Origin: an uncultured Draconibacterium sp.
Lineage (GTDB): Bacteria > Bacteroidota > Bacteroidia > Bacteroidales > Prolixibacteraceae
Length of the DNA stretch: 64,000 nt
Direction: 5' to 3'
Assembly: GCF_963677565.1 (NCBI RefSeq)
Contig: NZ_OY781981.1
Location: forward strand, 3,588,001-3,652,000
Made by a program: the position numbers and the translations under genes. Of the stretch, positions 45,661 through 54,734 are shown piece by piece; within the stretch, counting starts at the first letter, position 1, and each line of letters starts with the position of its first letter. A model generated the notes under the pieces. It was not told the origin of the DNA. It saw only the letters and a list, made by a program, of their open reading frames with translations, and made no database searches.

Positions 45661-46437
45661 ATGCGTAAATATTCGATTTTATTAAATGTTGTTTTGTGTT
45701 GCACGCTATTTATTCAGTCGTGTACAAATCGGGATTCGGCTGACAATGAACTGGATATTTACCTTTTGATCGGCCAGTCGAATATGGCAGGCCGTGCCCC
45801 GGTTGAAGGTGCTGATAATGATACCTTGCAAAATGTTTTTTTGTTTACCGGAATTGCTGAAAACGAATGGGAAAAAGCTGCCAATCCCCTAAACAAATAT
45901 TCAACTATCCGTAAAAACATGTCGATGCAAAAACTCGGGCCGGGTTATCACTTTGCTAAAACAATGGCTGAGTCGGACACCCCAAATCCCATCGGGCTGG
46001 TGGTAAACGCCAAAGGTGGAACAAAAATAGAATTGTGGGAAGCCGGCAGTACATTTTACAACGAGGCTGTTAACCGCACTAAAGCCGCAATGGAATTCGG
46101 AACCTTAAAAGGTGTTCTTTGGCATCAGGGCGAAGCAAATGCGTCGAAATATAATGCTTACACGCCTAAAATTGTAGCACTGATTGAGGCATTGCGTACC
46201 GACTTTAATATGCCTGACCTTCCGGTAGTAGTAGGGCAACTTTCTGAAGACCGAGTTAAACGGAAAGATTTTAATAAGATGATTTTACAGCTTCCTGCCG
46301 TAATTGATTTCGTAGGGGTAGCAACTACTAAAGGAACCAGCACTATCGATAGTACTCATTTCGATGCAGCAAGCCAGCAGTTATTGGGGCGGCGTTATGC
46401 TCAAAAAATGTTGGAAATTCAGGCAAAACAGAACTAA
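45661..46437 (+). CDS. SASA/CE6-type carbohydrate esterase lipoprotein
   Basis: A 258-residue lipoprotein (lipobox IQSC, Cys 21). The SGNH-like active site is clear: LLIGQSNMAGR with the nucleophile Ser near 39, VLWHQGEANAS mid-chain, and DSTHFDA with the Asp/His near the C-terminus. These are the marks of the sialate-O-acetylesterase domain used by CE6 acetylxylan esterases. It should remove acetyl groups from the polysaccharide, implying an O-acetylated substrate as well as a sulfated one. Confidence 0.8.
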   Translation: MRKYSILLNVVLCCTLFIQSCTNRDSADNELDIYLLIGQSNMAGRAPVEGADNDTLQNVFLFTGIAENEWEKAANPLNKYSTIRKNMSMQKLGPGYHFAKTMAESDTPNPIGLVVNAKGGTKIELWEAGSTFYNEAVNRTKAAMEFGTLKGVLWHQGEANASKYNAYTPKIVALIEALRTDFNMPDLPVVVGQLSEDRVKRKDFNKMILQLPAVIDFVGVATTKGTSTIDSTHFDAASQQLLGRRYAQKMLEIQAKQN

Positions 46438-46521
46438 GTTTAAACGACAATCTACATGTGATGATTCTAATTAATATTTGTACATGATATAAAAAGCTTA
46501 CCAACTAAAACTATATCTGAA

Positions 46522-48051
46522 ATGAAAAAGACAAAATGTTTGAACGCATTGATTATATCGCTTTTAATAATGTTTTCATGCAATGTGGAAGAGCCTCCCG
46601 GTCTGATTTCCAATAAAAAATTAGGGAATTTAATCTCAAAAAATTCTTCGGAAATAAGTTCATCGCCTTTCGGTATTCAAGCGGGCACGCTGGTAGATAG
46701 TTTGGTTGCACAAGCTGCTGAAATTGGTGTAAAATGGACACGTTTGGGAGCAGGATGGAATGAAATTGAACGAGAGAAAGGGGTTTACGACTGGTCTGCT
46801 ACCGACAAAGCTTTTGAAGTTGCCTTGAAAAACGGGATAACACCTTTTATAACCGTTGGAAGAGGTAACGAGTTGTATTCGAAGTTAACAACTTACGACG
46901 ATCCGAAACTGGCCGAAATTTATGGATACAGGCCAGAGCCACCCATAAAAGATCCCGTGGCAATGGAAGCATTTCTGGCTTTTGTAAAAGCAACGGTTGA
47001 ACGTTACAAGGATAAAATTGATTATTGGGAAGTATGGAACGAACCCAATCATCGTAACTATTGGGGATCAACACCCGATGGTAAAGAATACGGACTATTG
47101 CTGGTTGAAACGGCGGAGCTAATAAAACAAACCGATCCGGGTTGTAAAATTATCGGTGGATCGATGGCGGGTATTAATCCTGAATTTACCAATGATTTTT
47201 TAAGCGTGGGTGCCGATAAAATCATCGACATTATTTCGTATCATAATTATGGTGCTGTGCCCGAAGAAAGGGTTTACAAGGCCATTGAACTGTGGGACGT
47301 AATTAATAAATACAATCCAGAGATTGAATTATGGCAGGGCGAATGCGGTTACCCATCGCACAGCAGTACTCGCGATTTTCGCGGCCGGGCACCCTGGGGT
47401 TTAAACATTCAGGCCAAATGGCTTTTGCGGCAAAGTTTTGTCGATACCTATTTCTGCAAAGCTACTTTAAGCAACTATTTTAAACTGGTGCATACCAGCG
47501 GAAAAGGCGAAAAACAGCAGCGAACTAACCTGCGGCCTATCGATAAACTATTTGGTTACCCGGAACGTGGTGGTTCGCGGGTACGAACAAAGGGTGTTAA
47601 TGAAAAATGTTTGTTAAGCAACCCCGATTTTGAAAAAAAACCGGCATTTTATGCTTATCAAAACCTATGTGCTGTTTGGAAACCGGACTACAAACCTAAC
47701 ACCATAAACTATACTATTGACGTTGTTGACGAAGGTGTATTTTACGGTATTTCCGAAGACGATGCCTTTCCATCTGTTCCGCTGGTGGCTGCATTTACCG
47801 ACAATGAAGGAAATAATTTAGTAGCCTGGTGGTTACCCTGGAACGCGCAGGAATACTTACCCCAGCTGGCAAAAATTAATGTCGAAATAGAAGGCGTCAA
47901 TTTCACCGATCCGGTCCTGCTCGATCCTTTAACTGGCGAAGTGTATGAAATGAATGTTGTAAACGAGGAAAGAGCATGTTTTTTCGAGGATGCAGTACTT
48001 GCTGATTACCCCATGATTGTTGTTGAGCGTAAAACAATAAAACTTATCTAA
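46522..48051 (+). CDS. GH39-like clan GH-A glycoside hydrolase lipoprotein
   Basis: A 509-residue lipoprotein (lipobox MFSC, Cys 20). The barrel starts with KWTRLGAGWNEIEREKGVYD, the catalytic acid/base is in YWEVWNEPNHRNYWG (Glu ~174), and the nucleophile in LWQGECGYPS (Glu ~274). The C-terminal ~110 residues form a beta-sandwich typical of GH39/GH30/GH51-like enzymes. Beta-xylosidase or alpha-iduronidase-like activity is possible, and a uronic-acid glycosidase would suit the lyase nearby. The exact family is uncertain. Confidence 0.65.
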   Translation: MKKTKCLNALIISLLIMFSCNVEEPPGLISNKKLGNLISKNSSEISSSPFGIQAGTLVDSLVAQAAEIGVKWTRLGAGWNEIEREKGVYDWSATDKAFEVALKNGITPFITVGRGNELYSKLTTYDDPKLAEIYGYRPEPPIKDPVAMEAFLAFVKATVERYKDKIDYWEVWNEPNHRNYWGSTPDGKEYGLLLVETAELIKQTDPGCKIIGGSMAGINPEFTNDFLSVGADKIIDIISYHNYGAVPEERVYKAIELWDVINKYNPEIELWQGECGYPSHSSTRDFRGRAPWGLNIQAKWLLRQSFVDTYFCKATLSNYFKLVHTSGKGEKQQRTNLRPIDKLFGYPERGGSRVRTKGVNEKCLLSNPDFEKKPAFYAYQNLCAVWKPDYKPNTINYTIDVVDEGVFYGISEDDAFPSVPLVAAFTDNEGNNLVAWWLPWNAQEYLPQLAKINVEIEGVNFTDPVLLDPLTGEVYEMNVVNEERACFFEDAVLADYPMIVVERKTIKLI

Positions 48052-48066
48052 TCTAAATTGTCAACG

Positions 48067-49032
48067 ATGGAAAATAAAACTACAAATCCGCTTTCTGGAA
48101 ATAGAAAATATTGGTTTCTATCTTTTGTTTTCATGGCGAACATACTGCTAGTCGGAGGTATCTCAAACTCATCTTTCGCTCAAAATAAAATAATTCGTAG
48201 TGGCCCTGCCAGCATTGTTCCAAGTTTAAATGCTTATTCTTTTAATAAGATATTGCTTTCTAAAGATGAGGAGGGTAATCCTAAATTCACCCTGTTTGAT
48301 TTGCTGGATTGGTGTGCCGAACAAAATATAAAAGCAATAGATGTCACTGGATATTATTTCCCCGGTTATCCTGAAGTTCCTTCAGACGAATACTTGTTTG
48401 CCTTTAAACAAAAAGCTTTTCTTTTGGGAATAGACATTTCAGGAACAGGGATAAGAAACGATTTTGCATCACCTGATCCGAAAGTAAGACAAGAAGGAGT
48501 TGAATTGGCAAAAAAGTGGATTGTAGTAGCTTCCAGATTAGGCGCACCGGTTATTCGTTTATTTGCCGGTAAAATCCCTGAAGGATACGAAAATAAATGG
48601 GATGAAGTGGCCGAATGGATGATTCCTTGTTTTAAAGAATGTGCCGAATTTGGTAAGCAACATGGGGTGATTATTGGAATTCAAAATCATGGAGATATGA
48701 TTCAGACCAGCGAACAATGTCTTAAAGTGCTGAAAGCGGTTAATTCTAACTGGGCAGGTATTATTCTGGATACCGGAATGTTTAAGACCAAAGATCCTTA
48801 TGAAGATATAAAAGCGATTACTCCATATGCCGTTAACTGGCAAGTAAAAGAAAGTGTATTCGGAAAGGAGAGTGAAATCCGTACGGATTTTCCGAAAATT
48901 ATAGAAATCCTTCGCGAAAACAACTACAGGGGATATCTGCCGGTTGAAACACTTGAAAATAAAAATAAGGCTTACGATCCTTTTGTATTGGTTCCCGAAA
49001 TGATTTCTGAATTAAATAATGCCTTGCGCTAA
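48067..49032 (+). CDS. Exported sugar phosphate isomerase/epimerase-like TIM barrel
   Basis: I take the ATG at 48067 (321 aa); the upstream TTG at 48058 is less likely. A long N-terminal region with a hydrophobic segment ends at SSFAQN (~40), so it is exported by the general route. The mature part is a xylose-isomerase-like barrel: LFDLLDWCAEQNIKAIDVTG, APVIRLFAGK, IGIQNHGDM with a likely metal His, AGIILDTG and YRGYLPVETLEN with the metal Glu. It is the second exported protein of this type in the window and again directly precedes a heparinase-like lyase (58 bases). Confidence 0.72.
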   Translation: MENKTTNPLSGNRKYWFLSFVFMANILLVGGISNSSFAQNKIIRSGPASIVPSLNAYSFNKILLSKDEEGNPKFTLFDLLDWCAEQNIKAIDVTGYYFPGYPEVPSDEYLFAFKQKAFLLGIDISGTGIRNDFASPDPKVRQEGVELAKKWIVVASRLGAPVIRLFAGKIPEGYENKWDEVAEWMIPCFKECAEFGKQHGVIIGIQNHGDMIQTSEQCLKVLKAVNSNWAGIILDTGMFKTKDPYEDIKAITPYAVNWQVKESVFGKESEIRTDFPKIIEILRENNYRGYLPVETLENKNKAYDPFVLVPEMISELNNALR

Positions 49033-49090
49033 CAAGTATTGGAAAAGAATAGTGAAAAAAGATTTTACAAATCATTGTGAAACTGATAAT

Positions 49091-51355
49091 ATGAAGATTA
49101 CTAGTAGCTATCTCAAATTAGTTTTAGTAGTATTTATTTGCTTTGCAATTAATCCGATACAAGGTTTCTCCGGAAACATCATAGATACCACCGATTACGC
49201 TTATTGGAGACAATTGGCGAGCACCTCGGAAATGTTTGGTGCGATGAAAAGCAGTGCGATTGAAACGGCAAGAGCAGAGGGGACACCACGTGATGTTTTG
49301 GGGGCAAATGCATTGGCCTATATTCTTGATCCGGATAATAAAACCACTTACATAGCCAATATTCAAAACAAATTCGAAACGCGAATAAAAACCATGAAAA
49401 TTGGCACCGGAGCTGCCAGTTCTTCAGTGCCATCGCACGAGCTTTTTCATGGGCTTTTAGCGCTGGATGTAATTCGTTACGACCTGGAGCCTGAAGTGCT
49501 GGCCGGCTACGAGAAAATCTTCGAGGAAAAAATATTCAAATTGGTTTTAAAGCAATGGCGGCCTCACGGATGGGCAATGCGTATGCTTTGGTACAAATAT
49601 GCCGGCGATGAAGCAAATTTTTTAGAAGCTAAACGGCAGTACGATATTGATCTACGCATTCATTTTTTGCCCGATGGAATATCGCCTTCGGGCAGTGGTT
49701 ATAACATGGAGCGATTTAATGTGAAAGAACGCGCTGCAAAGAATACCACTTTTGATATTATGGAATACATGGGCTACCATGAATATTACACCGACAGCGG
49801 AATGATTAACATGCACGAAGCTATTTATGGCTACGAAAATTCACCTTTTGGCCGGTGTGTTTTTTATGGCGACTCTCGCGGAAGCCAGGTGGCCTGGTCG
49901 GTAGAAGATGATGTAATTGTATCGCCAACCACCGTTAGGGCTGCACGCTTTTCCGATAAAGCCTACAAATATGCCATGTGGACGCTTCGCGAGGGTACCG
50001 GACTAAATGATGCTACGCTAAAAGGTTATTTGGCCTCGTACATTGTACTGGCTGGCCCGGCAGCGCAAAACAATCCAATTGAATTTAATATTGATGATGC
50101 AGAAATGGCTCCCAGTCGGATTTTTGATAATTATGCGGCTTTAATTGGAAACAAACCTTCGAGAGATGCCTTGTACCTTAGTGTTCAATCGCTAACCGGA
50201 AAGGAAGAATACCACACCCATTATGAAGCTAATGCCATTGGAATGGCGGGTTATGGCGAAATTCTGCTTCGTAATGCCGGCTACGATGGCCCAAATGCCG
50301 ATGTAAGTGCCAAGGGGCTTACTACGCCTTTCGAATTTATTCATGCCCATGCCGAGTCGGCAAATACCGTGTTAATCGCAGGCGAAAATCATTCAGGCAA
50401 ATTAGCCGATGGAATTGTGGAAGGTTTTACTGGAGAAAACGTGGAGTATTTCCGTGCCTCAAACAGCACCAGCATAAAAGGCGAGCACCTCCGAGATGTT
50501 TTGTTTGTCCAGCCAACAATTAGTACGAACGGATATTATGTGGTGATGGACCATGTAACTACAGAAAATAAGGGCGATTCGGTAAACGTAGTTTGGCACC
50601 CAAATACGGCTAAAACACAAGTCATTAAGGATAAAACCACATACTTTTCTGAAATTAAACGTGAGGATGGCGATGCAGGTCCGGTACTATTTGGAGAAAA
50701 TACCCCGGTATTGAAAACCTTTTTAGGCACCCCGCCACGTTCGGTTCAGAAAAAAGAAATGGTGAATCAAAGTCGTGGCAACCACTACAGAGCCGAATAT
50801 TTATACGCTACTTATCCAACCCACGATAACAAAGCAAATATTCTTACCGTATTATTTCCCGGAGATAAAACTCATAATTTAGGTGATATGGCAAGAATTG
50901 CAGCCGGTTCTTATTCCGGATGCCAAATCCGGCAGGGAGAAGTTGTTGATGTGGTTTTTAATTCCGGTAGTACTGAACTTGAAAAATACGACAAGGAAAC
51001 CTTTAACGCCGAGGATATTTTTTACCGAAAGTTGGCTGGCAAACTGGTTTCTTATTTTGTTAAGGGTACATCATTTAAATCAGGTGAGGATATTGAACAA
51101 GGTTTTAAGTCGGATGCTCCGCTTGCACTTTATATGAATACAGCGAAAAATGGTAAAGGAAGTAGTGGGAAAATTATTTCGTCCGGGGCTAGCGTGACCT
51201 TTTATAATTCAGATGTTTCGTCTGTGAAATTAAATGGGAATAAACTTTCGAATGCCGCTTCTGGCGAAAATTGGGTTCGTGTTCGTATTCCGCAAGGAAC
51301 TTATACGATTGAACTTGTAGCTAATAATGTGGGCAACGCTTTAGATAAGTTCTAA
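49091..51355 (+). CDS. Heparinase II/III-like polysaccharide lyase, family not assigned
   Basis: The ATG at 49091 gives 754 residues with a clean signal peptide (~1-27). An upstream start at 49019 would overlap the previous gene. The N-terminal helical half contains VPSHELFHGLLALD, WRPHGWAMRMLWYKYAG and DGISPSGSGYNMERF. The C-terminal beta half has HTHYEANAIGMAGYG (His375, His377), resembling the metal or substrate His of heparinase-like lyases. It is about as long as the lyase at 11747 but I see no close match outside the His region. PL37, PL40 or an unnamed family are possible. It implies uronic acid in the substrate. Confidence 0.55.
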   Translation: MKITSSYLKLVLVVFICFAINPIQGFSGNIIDTTDYAYWRQLASTSEMFGAMKSSAIETARAEGTPRDVLGANALAYILDPDNKTTYIANIQNKFETRIKTMKIGTGAASSSVPSHELFHGLLALDVIRYDLEPEVLAGYEKIFEEKIFKLVLKQWRPHGWAMRMLWYKYAGDEANFLEAKRQYDIDLRIHFLPDGISPSGSGYNMERFNVKERAAKNTTFDIMEYMGYHEYYTDSGMINMHEAIYGYENSPFGRCVFYGDSRGSQVAWSVEDDVIVSPTTVRAARFSDKAYKYAMWTLREGTGLNDATLKGYLASYIVLAGPAAQNNPIEFNIDDAEMAPSRIFDNYAALIGNKPSRDALYLSVQSLTGKEEYHTHYEANAIGMAGYGEILLRNAGYDGPNADVSAKGLTTPFEFIHAHAESANTVLIAGENHSGKLADGIVEGFTGENVEYFRASNSTSIKGEHLRDVLFVQPTISTNGYYVVMDHVTTENKGDSVNVVWHPNTAKTQVIKDKTTYFSEIKREDGDAGPVLFGENTPVLKTFLGTPPRSVQKKEMVNQSRGNHYRAEYLYATYPTHDNKANILTVLFPGDKTHNLGDMARIAAGSYSGCQIRQGEVVDVVFNSGSTELEKYDKETFNAEDIFYRKLAGKLVSYFVKGTSFKSGEDIEQGFKSDAPLALYMNTAKNGKGSSGKIISSGASVTFYNSDVSSVKLNGNKLSNAASGENWVRVRIPQGTYTIELVANNVGNALDKF

Positions 51356-51435
51356 TAATAGTTGTTTTGCTGAAGCTAAAAAGGTGTTAACGATAAAAAC
51401 GTTTGTTTATAGAATAATAAATAAAATACTTGACT

Positions 51436-53031
51436 ATGAAACGAATAAATATAGTTTACTTTTTTCTGCTGTTGCTGTTGGGCTGTTCATCATCTGAAGA
51501 AAAGAGCACGACATCTGCTCCCAATGTCCTGTTTATTTCTGTCGACGATTTGAACGATTGGATAGCCCCCCTTAATGGCCACAAACAGGCCATTACGCCC
51601 AACCTAGATAAATTATTTGAACAGGGCGTTGCATTTACCAATGCGCATTGTTCGCAGGCGGTTTGTACCGCATCGCGTAACTCGCTCTTAAGTGGTATTC
51701 ATCCCACAACTTCGGGCTGGTATGCATCAACTGCTGCCATGCGTAAAAATTACAACGATGTTATGGAAGGCCACGCCATGCTTCCCGAGTACTTCAAAAA
51801 CAATGGTTACAATACTTACGCTGCCGGAAAAGTTTTTCATAGTGGCAAATCGGATTACCCGGATAAAACCGATGATTTCTGGACCAATTATGCACCCGAA
51901 TTCTGGAGAAATATGGAGGAGCATATCGAAAAAGCCGGATTTGGGTACCGCGGAACAATGTTTTACCCCTTTACCAAAGATGGCGGACAACTGGTGCAAT
52001 TGTATGGCGAAGAAAATATTCTGGAAAACTACATGCCCGTAAACCGCTTTTACTCCTTGTGTGGAGGACCTCTGTCTGAGGATGAAATACCGGAAGGCGG
52101 CATGTATGATGAGCAGATTGCCAACTGGGCGATTGATAATATCTCAAAAAAACAGGATAAGCCATTTTTTATGGCCTGTGGTTTTATTCGTCCGCATGTA
52201 CCTTATACCGCCCCTCAAGAATACTTCGATTTGTACAACAAAGATTCAATTATCGTACCCAATGTACCTGAAGATGAGTTTGCCGATATACCGTTGATAG
52301 GGAAATCCATTGCCTTCGGAAGAACACCACTTGGGGGTTGGTACGACGTTAACCGTAAAAAAGAAATTCTGCCGGAACTGGTACACGCCTACCTGGCCTG
52401 TGTTTCGTTTGTCGACGACCAGATTGGAAAAGTACTTACCGCGCTCGAAAACAGTCCGAATGCCGACAATACAATTATTGTGTTATGGTCGGATCACGGG
52501 CAACATTTAGGAGAGAAAAGACATTTCCGAAAGCAAGCCCTTTGGGAGGAAGCCACTCGTGTTCCCTTACTGTTTTCGTATCCGGGCATAAAACCTAAAG
52601 GTGAAATTTGTGATAAAGCGGTAAGTTTGCTCGATATTTATCCAACACTGCTTGAATTATGCCAACTGCCAAAACTGCCAAAACTGGAAGGAAATAGTTT
52701 GACGCCTCTGCTCGAAAATCCTGAAATGGAATGGGATAAGCCTGTTTTAAACACCTGGTATTATAAAAACCATGCGGTAAGAAGCAACAACTGGCGCTAT
52801 ATAAAATACCGCGACGGAGGCGAAGAATTATACGACCACCGAAACGACCCGGGCGAGCATGTAAACCTGGCCTCCAACCCAAGTTATGCCGATGTGATTG
52901 CCCAACTTCAGCAATATTTACCAAAAACCGATGCCATACCTGCCGGAAAAACGGAATATACACCTGATAAGCTGGACAGAAGAATAGAAGAGTGGATTAA
53001 AAATGATTCAATTCCTGTTTGGTTAAGATAA
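51436..53031 (+). CDS. S1-type sulfatase lipoprotein, iduronate-2-sulfatase-like
   Basis: I choose the ATG at 51436 (531 aa) over a TTG two codons earlier. Lipobox LLGC (Cys 17). NVLFISVDDLNDWI supplies the first metal Asp pair, QAVCTASRNSLLSG the formylglycine Cys77 in CTASR, and VLWSDHGQHLGEKRHF the metal Asp/His. The arrangement is like iduronate-2-sulfatase or choline-sulfatase-type S1 enzymes. It belongs to the surface or periplasmic set of the PUL, with a 26-base gap to the beta-helix gene. Confidence 0.88.
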   Translation: MKRINIVYFFLLLLLGCSSSEEKSTTSAPNVLFISVDDLNDWIAPLNGHKQAITPNLDKLFEQGVAFTNAHCSQAVCTASRNSLLSGIHPTTSGWYASTAAMRKNYNDVMEGHAMLPEYFKNNGYNTYAAGKVFHSGKSDYPDKTDDFWTNYAPEFWRNMEEHIEKAGFGYRGTMFYPFTKDGGQLVQLYGEENILENYMPVNRFYSLCGGPLSEDEIPEGGMYDEQIANWAIDNISKKQDKPFFMACGFIRPHVPYTAPQEYFDLYNKDSIIVPNVPEDEFADIPLIGKSIAFGRTPLGGWYDVNRKKEILPELVHAYLACVSFVDDQIGKVLTALENSPNADNTIIVLWSDHGQHLGEKRHFRKQALWEEATRVPLLFSYPGIKPKGEICDKAVSLLDIYPTLLELCQLPKLPKLEGNSLTPLLENPEMEWDKPVLNTWYYKNHAVRSNNWRYIKYRDGGEELYDHRNDPGEHVNLASNPSYADVIAQLQQYLPKTDAIPAGKTEYTPDKLDRRIEEWIKNDSIPVWLR

Positions 53032-53057
53032 ATTGAACATGCAAAAACGATCTGATT

Positions 53058-54575
53058 ATGAATAAAATAACCGTTAGGATAATTGCTCTGCTTGTTTTTG
53101 GAAGTATAACATTACAGGTATCAGCCTGCACAAAAACAGAAACCGAAGTTGTTCAATCGGAAGAAAACGTTTTCCATATCAATTCCCAAAAAGATTTTGA
53201 AAAGTGGAGTAATCATAAATTTCCTCCAGGCAGTAAGGTGCTTTTTGCTGCAGGTGAATCATTTACCGGGCAATTTATTTTGCGAGGTAGCGGAACAGCC
53301 GAGTTACCTAACCTTGTGGCCGCTTATGAACCCAAAAGCGGAAAAGTATTTGCCGATGAGATCGATAACAAACCGGTGTTGCAGGGAGAAGGAAAACTGT
53401 CGACGATATTGCTGCTGAAAAACGGCGCTTTTTGGGAAATCAGCAACCTTGAAATTACCAACACAAATGGAACCACAGAAGACCAGGGTGAAATACACGG
53501 TATAAAAGTAGTAGCCGAGGATGTTGGTTTGATTGAAGATATAGCTATTCGAAACTGTTACGTCCATCATGTTAATGGCAAAGTAGGAGGGAAAAAGACC
53601 GGTGGTATTTATGTTGAAGTACGAGGAGAGCAAGTCAAGACTAAATTTCATAATCTGCTAATTGAAAACAATAGAATTGCACACACCGGAGGCGTTGGAA
53701 TCTCCAATCAATCGAGCTGGGGAAACATAAAAAGCGATGATTACCATCCGTGGACAAACTTTGTAATACGCGGCAATAGAGTGGAACATACTGGCCGAAA
53801 CGGAATAATTGTGCGTTATGCCTTAAATCCAATAGTTGAATACAATGTGTTGGCCTACAACAGCCGTTTCGATACCGGGCACAGCGTGTTTAATTTTAAT
53901 ACGGTTGGCTGTGTGGTGCAATACAACGAAGCTTATGGCAATACCAGCGATAATCCGGATGACATCGACCACGGCGGGTTTGATGCCGATTACAATTCGC
54001 GCGGAACGATAATACAATACAATTACAGCCATGACAATAACTGGTTTTGTGGCATTATGAAACGCCCGGTTAACACCGATATTACTATTCGGTACAACGT
54101 TAGCCAGAATGAACTGTTGGGGGCATTCTTGTACGGATTTCCAAAAGAAACCGGGGTGAAAGATGTGAAAATCTACAACAACACCATTTATTTTGGAAAA
54201 GGTAAAGGAACACGCGTTTTTGTGGCAGCCGGAAAAACACGAATACCAACTGAAACTGCCTTTTATAACAATATCTTCTGTTTCGAAGAAAAGGCAGAAT
54301 GGGGCTTTGAACCTGATGAGACCTGCGTTTTCGAGAACAACCTGTTTGTAGATGTTGGTCCGAAAGGCGAAGCAGCAATTAACAAAAATCCCCAATTTGT
54401 AAATCCGGGAAGTGGAAAAAACGATATTGATATGAAAGATCCCAACAGACTGTCGGGATACAGATTAAAAGAAGGTTCGCCTGCAATACAAACAGGGAAA
54501 GAACTGGAAAACAATGGTGGTAAAGATTTTTCAGGTAGGCAGATTTCCGGTATTCCCAACATAGGAGCATTGTAA
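53058..54575 (+). CDS. Right-handed parallel beta-helix lipoprotein
   Basis: A 505-residue lipoprotein (lipobox VSAC, Cys 24). From ~120 to ~440 it is built of repeated beta-helix coils (LLIENNRIAHTGGVGI, FVIRGNRVEHTGRNGI, PIVEYNVLAYNS, TIIQYNYSHDNNW, ITIRYNVSQNELL). Such proteins are polysaccharide lyases, glycoside hydrolases (for example GH28, GH110, GH120, GH141) or binding proteins. Conserved acidic residues in PDDIDHGGFDADYN could be catalytic or calcium-binding. I cannot assign a family. It sits between two sulfatases, so it should act on the same glycan. Confidence 0.65.
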   Translation: MNKITVRIIALLVFGSITLQVSACTKTETEVVQSEENVFHINSQKDFEKWSNHKFPPGSKVLFAAGESFTGQFILRGSGTAELPNLVAAYEPKSGKVFADEIDNKPVLQGEGKLSTILLLKNGAFWEISNLEITNTNGTTEDQGEIHGIKVVAEDVGLIEDIAIRNCYVHHVNGKVGGKKTGGIYVEVRGEQVKTKFHNLLIENNRIAHTGGVGISNQSSWGNIKSDDYHPWTNFVIRGNRVEHTGRNGIIVRYALNPIVEYNVLAYNSRFDTGHSVFNFNTVGCVVQYNEAYGNTSDNPDDIDHGGFDADYNSRGTIIQYNYSHDNNWFCGIMKRPVNTDITIRYNVSQNELLGAFLYGFPKETGVKDVKIYNNTIYFGKGKGTRVFVAAGKTRIPTETAFYNNIFCFEEKAEWGFEPDETCVFENNLFVDVGPKGEAAINKNPQFVNPGSGKNDIDMKDPNRLSGYRLKEGSPAIQTGKELENNGGKDFSGRQISGIPNIGAL

Positions 54576-54652
54576 AAGTTGGTTTTTAAGGCAAATCAGA
54601 TTCAAACAAGATGGAACAGAAAGGAATAATTTTCGGGGAAGGAGCTAAGAAG

Positions 54653-54669
54653 AAGGTATTTTATACCTT
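54653..54669 (+). terminator. 7-bp hairpin before the third sulfatase
   Basis: AAGGTAT (54653-54659) pairs with ATACCTT (54663-54669) around TTT. It is in the 159-base gap after the beta-helix gene and 65 bases before the next ATG. No T-tract follows, so termination is uncertain. Confidence 0.3.
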
Positions 54670-54734
54670 GCCGTAATATTTCAAACAAAAGTAAAAGGAA
54701 CGATTTGTTTTTAATCGAGTAAAAAATAATTCAG

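Noticed and set aside
53823..54395. 190-codon minus-strand frame opposite the beta-helix gene
   Set aside because: Shadow of repeated beta-helix codons on the plus strand; no recognisable domain.
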